NCBI GenBank assembly: GCA_029204225.1
Contig: CM055096.1
Location: forward strand, 63,002,240-63,066,239
DNA: 64,000 bases
Direction: 5' to 3'
Source of the DNA: Diphasiastrum complanatum
Taxonomy: Eukaryota > Streptophyta > Lycopodiopsida > Lycopodiales > Lycopodiaceae
Shown piece after piece: positions 59,457-64,000 of this stretch. Position 1 is the first letter of the stretch, and the number at the start of each line of letters is the position of its first letter. Both the position numbers and the translations under genes were made by a program. The notes beneath the pieces are model-generated. The model ran no database searches. It was not told the DNA's origin and saw nothing but the letters and a program-made list of their open reading frames with translations.

Positions 59457-61040
59457 TCTAATGTCTTTGAATCAATCACGTCGACCATAAACATTTTGAC
59501 TAGCCATGCTCCAAATTTTCTACAAACCATAAATAAATATTCCCAACAAGTTCTATTAAGGCCTTTTCAAAGTTTGGTTTGACATGTACATATTTGTAAT
59601 TGCTATGAGAATCCAAGTCAAGAGCATTCTAGCTGGTATTCACTACATTGTCAATACTTTTACTATCACTTTATTCACTTCCTATTGTTAATTTAAGATA
59701 AAAGAAAGTTGTTGGGCATTGTGTTTGGAATTGTGGGACCTTGTATCTTTGTAAATGAGGTTGTGGCCTTAGTAATTGTTGAAATAATAGTGGCACACAA
59801 CATACGTACTTTGACATTATATGAAATTTTTAAGCTAGGTAGTTGGTTGATCTTAAAGACAAAAAGTAAGTAATGTTCCCCTAGATTTAATTGAAATTTA
59901 GTTGATTTGTGAGAAATGAACTAACATAATATTTTTGTGAGTGTAACCAAACATATTACATGGTGCATGATGTTTTAGTTTATAGATTTTCCATAAGATA
60001 CAATATTTTATAAAGATTCAGTAATGGATTCAATTTGATTGGGTAAATGCTACAAGCTATTTGAGTGATGCCAAAATTGTAGCCACTTTCAAGAAAGAAG
60101 ATGACCTTTATAGAGTAGTTTAAAATTTGAATAATCACTTTCAAGATAGCTCTTCCTATTGAGGCATTCAAACTAGCACTTTAGACAAACACTCTAGTAG
60201 TTATGATCACAAATTTATGATATCCATCATAGACACTGTAAATGCAAGGGTTTAAATGAATTTGGCTAGTGCTTGGTTTTTGGGACTCAAGTGGTACATT
60301 GTTTGAAATATGAGTTGACAACTAGGTTCATCCCACATGAAGATTGTGAGAACCGGCCAAAAATGCTTCCAACCAATGTTGGATGTGGGTATTGATATAT
60401 ATTCATACTAGTTGGGGTCATGATAATGGCAAATTTCTTATTATTCGAGGTTATTCGAGGCCCTCCTGCAATTCCATGCTCATTAATATCTTGATAGCAT
60501 TTGGGTATCAATACAAACAAGACATTTGAATTGTGTGGCGGTACTCATCAATTGTGAAGTGGTTTCACAAGGGTGATATTGGCTGATCCTTAAACCATTT
60601 ATGAATAAGTGCAATGTTATTTTGCAATACTCATGTAATAAAAGAAGAATGGGGTAGCTAGAGAACCATGCCTCCAATGTGCAAGGCTTAGATTACACAT
60701 GAAAATGTAGCAAAAATAGGAGAATTTTTGCAAATATGATTTACATTTAAAGAGAAAACTTAAAAAACAAAATTCTCACAATAACCAACAATATAATTTG
60801 CTATAATTGCCCCCCCCCCTTGGGTATGTAGAAGAACCACTTTTTTCCTCCTAGTCCTGTAATTCCTTGGGTATTGCATGTGTGTAAATGGTCCCCAATA
60901 AATAATGACCTATGTAATGCCACACGCACGCCCAAGTATTAACCCTTCTATCACAAAGGCTCATCAGATTGCTAGGTACAATATAATATTTGAGCTCATA
61001 GTCACTCATCTATATACCCTCCCGAGTCCCAACGATGGTT
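59457..61040. other. AT-rich region without recognised features
   Basis: A C run occurs at about 60810-60819. No gene or element is supported. Confidence 0.4.
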
Positions 61041-61048
61041 CCAACAGG

Positions 61049-61138
61049 AAAGATGTATATAATGCATTCTGTATATGATCCGTAAAGATGAGGAAAGATG
61101 CATATAGTGCATTCTGTATATAATCCTTAAAGATGAGG
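61049..61138. repeat. Tandem duplication, 45-bp unit
   Basis: Units 61049-61093 and 61094-61138 share gcattctgtatat and taaagatgagg. Confidence 0.92.
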
Positions 61139-61218
61139 GTATAAATTGCAAAGAGGCACTTGCCTTTGATACGAGCCAACACATTGATCTCAAGTGGGGA
61201 ATCTGGCTGCAAAAATTA

Positions 61219-61671
61219 GTGGCTTTCACCATTTTTGATCCAAGGTTTTATTATTTCAGGGTGTACACTAAAATTATTCTAGTGTACACTAAAATCTTCA
61301 TGTATAGATAGATCTCCACATTGTCTAGACTAGTAGCCTTCGGCATCTTTGATCGAAGGCTTTATTGTTTGAGGGAAAAGTTATTCTAGTGTACACTGTA
61401 ATCTGAATGTATACATCGTGAGATTGTCTAGGCTTATCTAAGCACTGGTTTTGCTGGATAAGCCAATTGTTTTATAAGCCTCTCAATTTAGAAGCTTGAA
61501 TGTCTTGAGAATAAGTTGTACTCTGATGACATATGCTTTGTCATATTTTGATCCAGATCGGTCTGGACCACGTAGAGTACCACGTCCCCATCCACGTAAA
61601 ACCCCGCACTCGCCTCAATAACCAAGGGCCGGATCCAATTTGTGATAATCTGTGAACAGGAAGATCTTATT
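61219..61671 (-). other. Lipoxygenase downstream flank / probable 3' UTR with imperfect repeats
   Basis: The region just after the stop codon has no other gene. At 61219-61430 two related units of about 100 bp share the ttattctagtgtacact motif and a TTTGATC(G/C)AAGG motif. I cannot place the polyadenylation site. Confidence 0.4.
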
Positions 61672-62425
61672 TCAGATGGAAACACTGTTGGGTATCCCCA
61701 TGCCAGTTACACCAAGTGCAGAAGTGGGATAGAGCAGAGTATAGGGAAGTTGCACTGACCCCCGCCTGTTTTTAAGATGTGGGCTGCTATTTCTTAGGGT
61801 GATCAGTCTCTCCACTGCCTCAATTCTCAAAGAAAATTTGTTGAAAGCTGATAAAGCCAGTTTGCTGTTTGTCCAGTTGTTTGTCGTCCTTTGGCCGATA
61901 TATTCTTCCTCAGGAAAATGGGTTGATAGATACTCTAATGTAGTCATTATAGTCGTTGTTTGGTTTTTATCAGAAACGGCTGAAAGAAAATATTTTTCGG
62001 GATTTTCAGATAATTCACGATACTCCTGTGTATTCTTCTCTGGAACCCACTTGTGGGTTGCAGTTGGACGGTTGGGCATGAAGCCTGCATATGCATACTG
62101 CCCAAAATTCACAGCGGCATGATGAGCAGATGCAATCCAAATTATGATGGTCAAAATCTCTTCCAGATTGGCTCTCGTCTCCATGTTGATCCATCCTGCT
62201 GCATTTTTCTTATCTTCATGTCCAACTGTTCTTGCTTCTGTCCACCAATTTTGAAGCTCATAATCAAATTTGACTGCATCATCATGTTTATAATAAATCT
62301 GCACGTAGTCTTGTACCCATTCCTGTATGGCAGCCCAGATTTCAAGCCCATCCGCTGCAAATGGATAGTCTTCAATAACAAGCTTTAGTTGGTGATCTGA
62401 TGCTGCATCTGGCATTGCCATTCCC
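61672..62425 (-). CDS. LOX: Lipoxygenase last exon
   Basis: A 754-nt exon whose first G completes the Arg of LIKRG. It encodes 250 residues, including [10 protein letters not shown] (iron ligands His and Asn), [11 protein letters not shown]-like surface blocks and [20 protein letters not shown]. It ends NSVSI and TGA at 61672-61674. The terminal Ile is the last iron ligand. Confidence 0.97.
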
Positions 62426-63264
62426 CTGAAAGAAATTCCAAATTAGCACTATGTTCAAGTCTTGCACTTATTGTTCTTATTTCAAGCATAGTTTTGATTA
62501 AAAAGAGTTGTAGTATGAGAGCAAGCATGTTTCTTACCTTTTGATTAGATCCGCAGGTAGTGCTAGTTCATCGAAGCGCCACTCCTGCTTATATGCCGCA
62601 CTGCTCATCTCCATGGAGTATTTTCCTGGATTGAAGCCTTGCTCTATAACTCCATTTGCGTTGATGAGAGTCTTTCTAGCATCAGCATTTATGGACAAAG
62701 TATTTCTGAAGTGTGGTAGAAGGAAACGATTAAGTGGATGCAAAGCACTTAAGTGTCTATGCATTGCAATGAGAAAAGGCTCCAATGTTGCGTGGCTCCT
62801 TAACCTGCCATAACGACGCAGTCCTGTTTCTTAGAGACTATTGGGAACACAAAGAGGACTGAACTGCCTTAGAAAGGACAGTTATTATGAGCATAACACA
62901 TGTTACTGTATTGTTGTAGCGGTTGCCAGGGCATACCAGTGGCTCACAAGCTGGTGATATCCGGAGTCATTTGCTGCGACGTGTGCTTTTGCAAGTTGCC
63001 ATAGCCAGTCCACCTCTTTCACAGTTGCAGGAGGGAGGAACACCCTATGAGTAACTGGGTTAGCTTTGTCGGGTGATGGACGGCTCAATTCTATGGCAAC
63101 AGGTGTAAGAGCATTCTGCTTTGTCAGGAACAAAATTGTTCTGGAAGCATACGATTTAACACTGTTCACGGCATTGATTCTATCCAGAAATGGCATGTAG
63201 CTATCATAGTAGTCCAGAACAAAAAGCTTTTTCTGCTCCACAGCCTGAAACATTTCAATCTCAC

Positions 63265-63322
<58 letters not shown>

Positions 63323-64000
63323 TGTATAGTTCAGCATTCTCAAGGACCTGCTCAAGTTTAGCTCTCGTTACCTGTTGCACACTCAATCCTTCAAGCTGAG
63401 GTTCCAAATCTACAGCTGTTAAAGCTGATCCTCGCTTCCCATAGATTTCTGGATCTAGATTACTTTCTGGAGGAAATACCTGCAAACCCACAAGAACCAT
63501 GTCATGAAAGTGAAATAAGCTGTTGCGATTTCCTCACTACAGTACAGAGCAGATATTGGTGCTGTGATGTATTATTGAAGAGCCTCGTACCTTCAGAGAT
63601 TTAATGACCACAGGATTCAACCCAGCAAGGGTCTGCCTGGCAAATTCTACGTCTGACATCCAAGCCATATCATCGGCTGCACATCCAAGTCAATGAGAAA
63701 TTGTGGTATTAGCAAAGCTTCGGCTGAATTGGAATCATTCAGTAGCCAGTCCACAATTTCATCAAACTACAGTCCAGGCTGCAGCCTATTAAAAATCAGA
63801 TTGAACTTGAGAGTTATGCGGAGTGAAACCTGCAATAACCATTGGAACAGGATAGTTTGGAGATGTGTGGTCGGGGTCAGCAACAGCTGATTGTTCAGGT
63901 AATGTCTCTGCAGATTTCGCTTCTCCTGGCGCTACCTCGTGGAGTATGGGACGATATAAGTCCTCAAGCTCGCGAAGACTTTCAAAAAAATTTGAATCGA
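61672..64000 (-). CDS. LOX: Plant lipoxygenase, C-terminal catalytic part, 5' cut by window edge
   Basis: Lipoxygenases add O2 to linoleic and linolenic acid, feeding oxylipin and jasmonate synthesis. Six exons on the - strand: 64000-63830, 63676-63591, 63479-63372, 63244-62937, 62804-62538 and 62425-61672. All five introns (111-153 bp) have GT/AG ends and matching phases. Motifs in order: [57 protein letters not shown] followed by [65 protein letters not shown], and the terminal GIPNSVSI. Iron ligands are all present: two His in YHQLVSHW, His and Asn in HAAVN, and the C-terminal Ile. The Ala in INANGVIE matches the residue linked to S-stereochemistry. The PLAT domain and N-terminus are off the window, so plastid targeting and 9- or 13-specificity cannot be judged. 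The reading frame is intact. Confidence 0.97.
62538..62804 (-). CDS. LOX: Lipoxygenase exon: central helix region
   Basis: 267 nt. It completes Trp of SHW, then reads [20 protein letters not shown] and continues to ALPADLIKR. It contains the conserved His residues following the first iron-binding helix. Confidence 0.96.
62937..63244 (-). CDS. LOX: Lipoxygenase exon: first iron-binding helix
   Basis: 308 nt. It reads [20 protein letters not shown] to [16 protein letters not shown], with two iron-ligand His residues. Its acceptor is preceded, in sense orientation, by a (CT)26 tract at 63268-63319. Confidence 0.96.
63268..63319. repeat. (GA)26 microsatellite in a lipoxygenase intron
   Basis: On the sense strand of the gene it is (CT)26, about 23 nt upstream of the acceptor at 63245. 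Confidence 0.97.
63372..63479 (-). CDS. LOX: Lipoxygenase exon: [13 protein letters not shown]
   Basis: A 108-nt, 36-codon exon in phase 0 on both sides. It encodes [20 protein letters not shown] and ends LEGLSVQQ. Confidence 0.95.
63591..63676 (-). CDS. LOX: Lipoxygenase exon: [13 protein letters not shown]
   Basis: An 86-nt exon encodes [20 protein letters not shown] and PVVIKSLK. It matches the family block WRTDEEFAREMLAGxNPVVI. Confidence 0.93.
63830..64000 (-). CDS. LOX: Lipoxygenase exon, truncated by the window end
   Basis: The open frame [20 protein letters not shown] runs through a variable loop to YPVPMVIA, with a donor gtttca at 63829. It fits the region before FAREMLAG. The upstream part lies beyond 64000. 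Confidence 0.88.

Overview
This is a nuclear window from a land plant with a large, repeat-rich genome. A fern or a gymnosperm fits best, but that is inference. The signs are an AT-rich background, very few genes, introns of 4-8 kb in one gene, many decayed LTR retrotransposons, and long (GA)n/(CT)n tracts. I see no prokaryotic gene organisation.

Only two host genes are supported. (1) On the + strand, exons spread from 9022 to about 30679 encode a CNNM/CorC-type DUF21-CBS membrane protein (magnesium/cobalt transporter-like). The DUF21 transmembrane exons are not in the window, so the gene is 5'-partial. One exon (19035-19108) carries an in-frame TAA where the family has a basic residue, and a decayed tandem copy of that exon lies just upstream. 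The gene may be a pseudogene, or that base may be wrong. (2) On the - strand, 61672 to the right edge, six exons with short introns encode the catalytic C-terminal part of a plant lipoxygenase. The iron ligands are intact, and the 5' part lies beyond the window.

The rest is mostly mobile DNA. 3357-8241 is a decayed Ty3/Gypsy element on the - strand with both LTRs and a TCAAG target duplication. 8457-8824 is a separate LTR. 10654-14607 is a Copia element with an ATCTT target duplication, lying antisense inside the first visible CNNM intron. 21225-21751 is another probable LTR. 25570-26960 is a + strand Gypsy remnant with its 3' LTR. 33200-35830 holds a + strand LTR/primer-binding site and a - strand Gypsy integrase remnant. 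42546-47112 holds two Copia elements, one interrupted by a 768-bp insert with 9-bp direct repeats. 52530-55440 holds two related Gypsy gag-protease remnants. 57417-58017 is a + strand Copia gag. Two SWIM zinc-finger remnants (40942-41477 and 56736-57224) belong to one family.

The most interesting signal is an ultra-short tRNA-like SINE, 82 and 88 bp, present twice (20249-20330 and 58939-59026). Each copy has its own 14-15 bp target-site duplication. The second copy lies in one unit of a tandem duplication whose sister unit still holds the empty site. Other structure includes a satellite block at 48346-49570 (25-bp minisatellite, CCTAA-type repeat, CT and CA tracts), an intronic G-rich tract, and several short tandem duplications.
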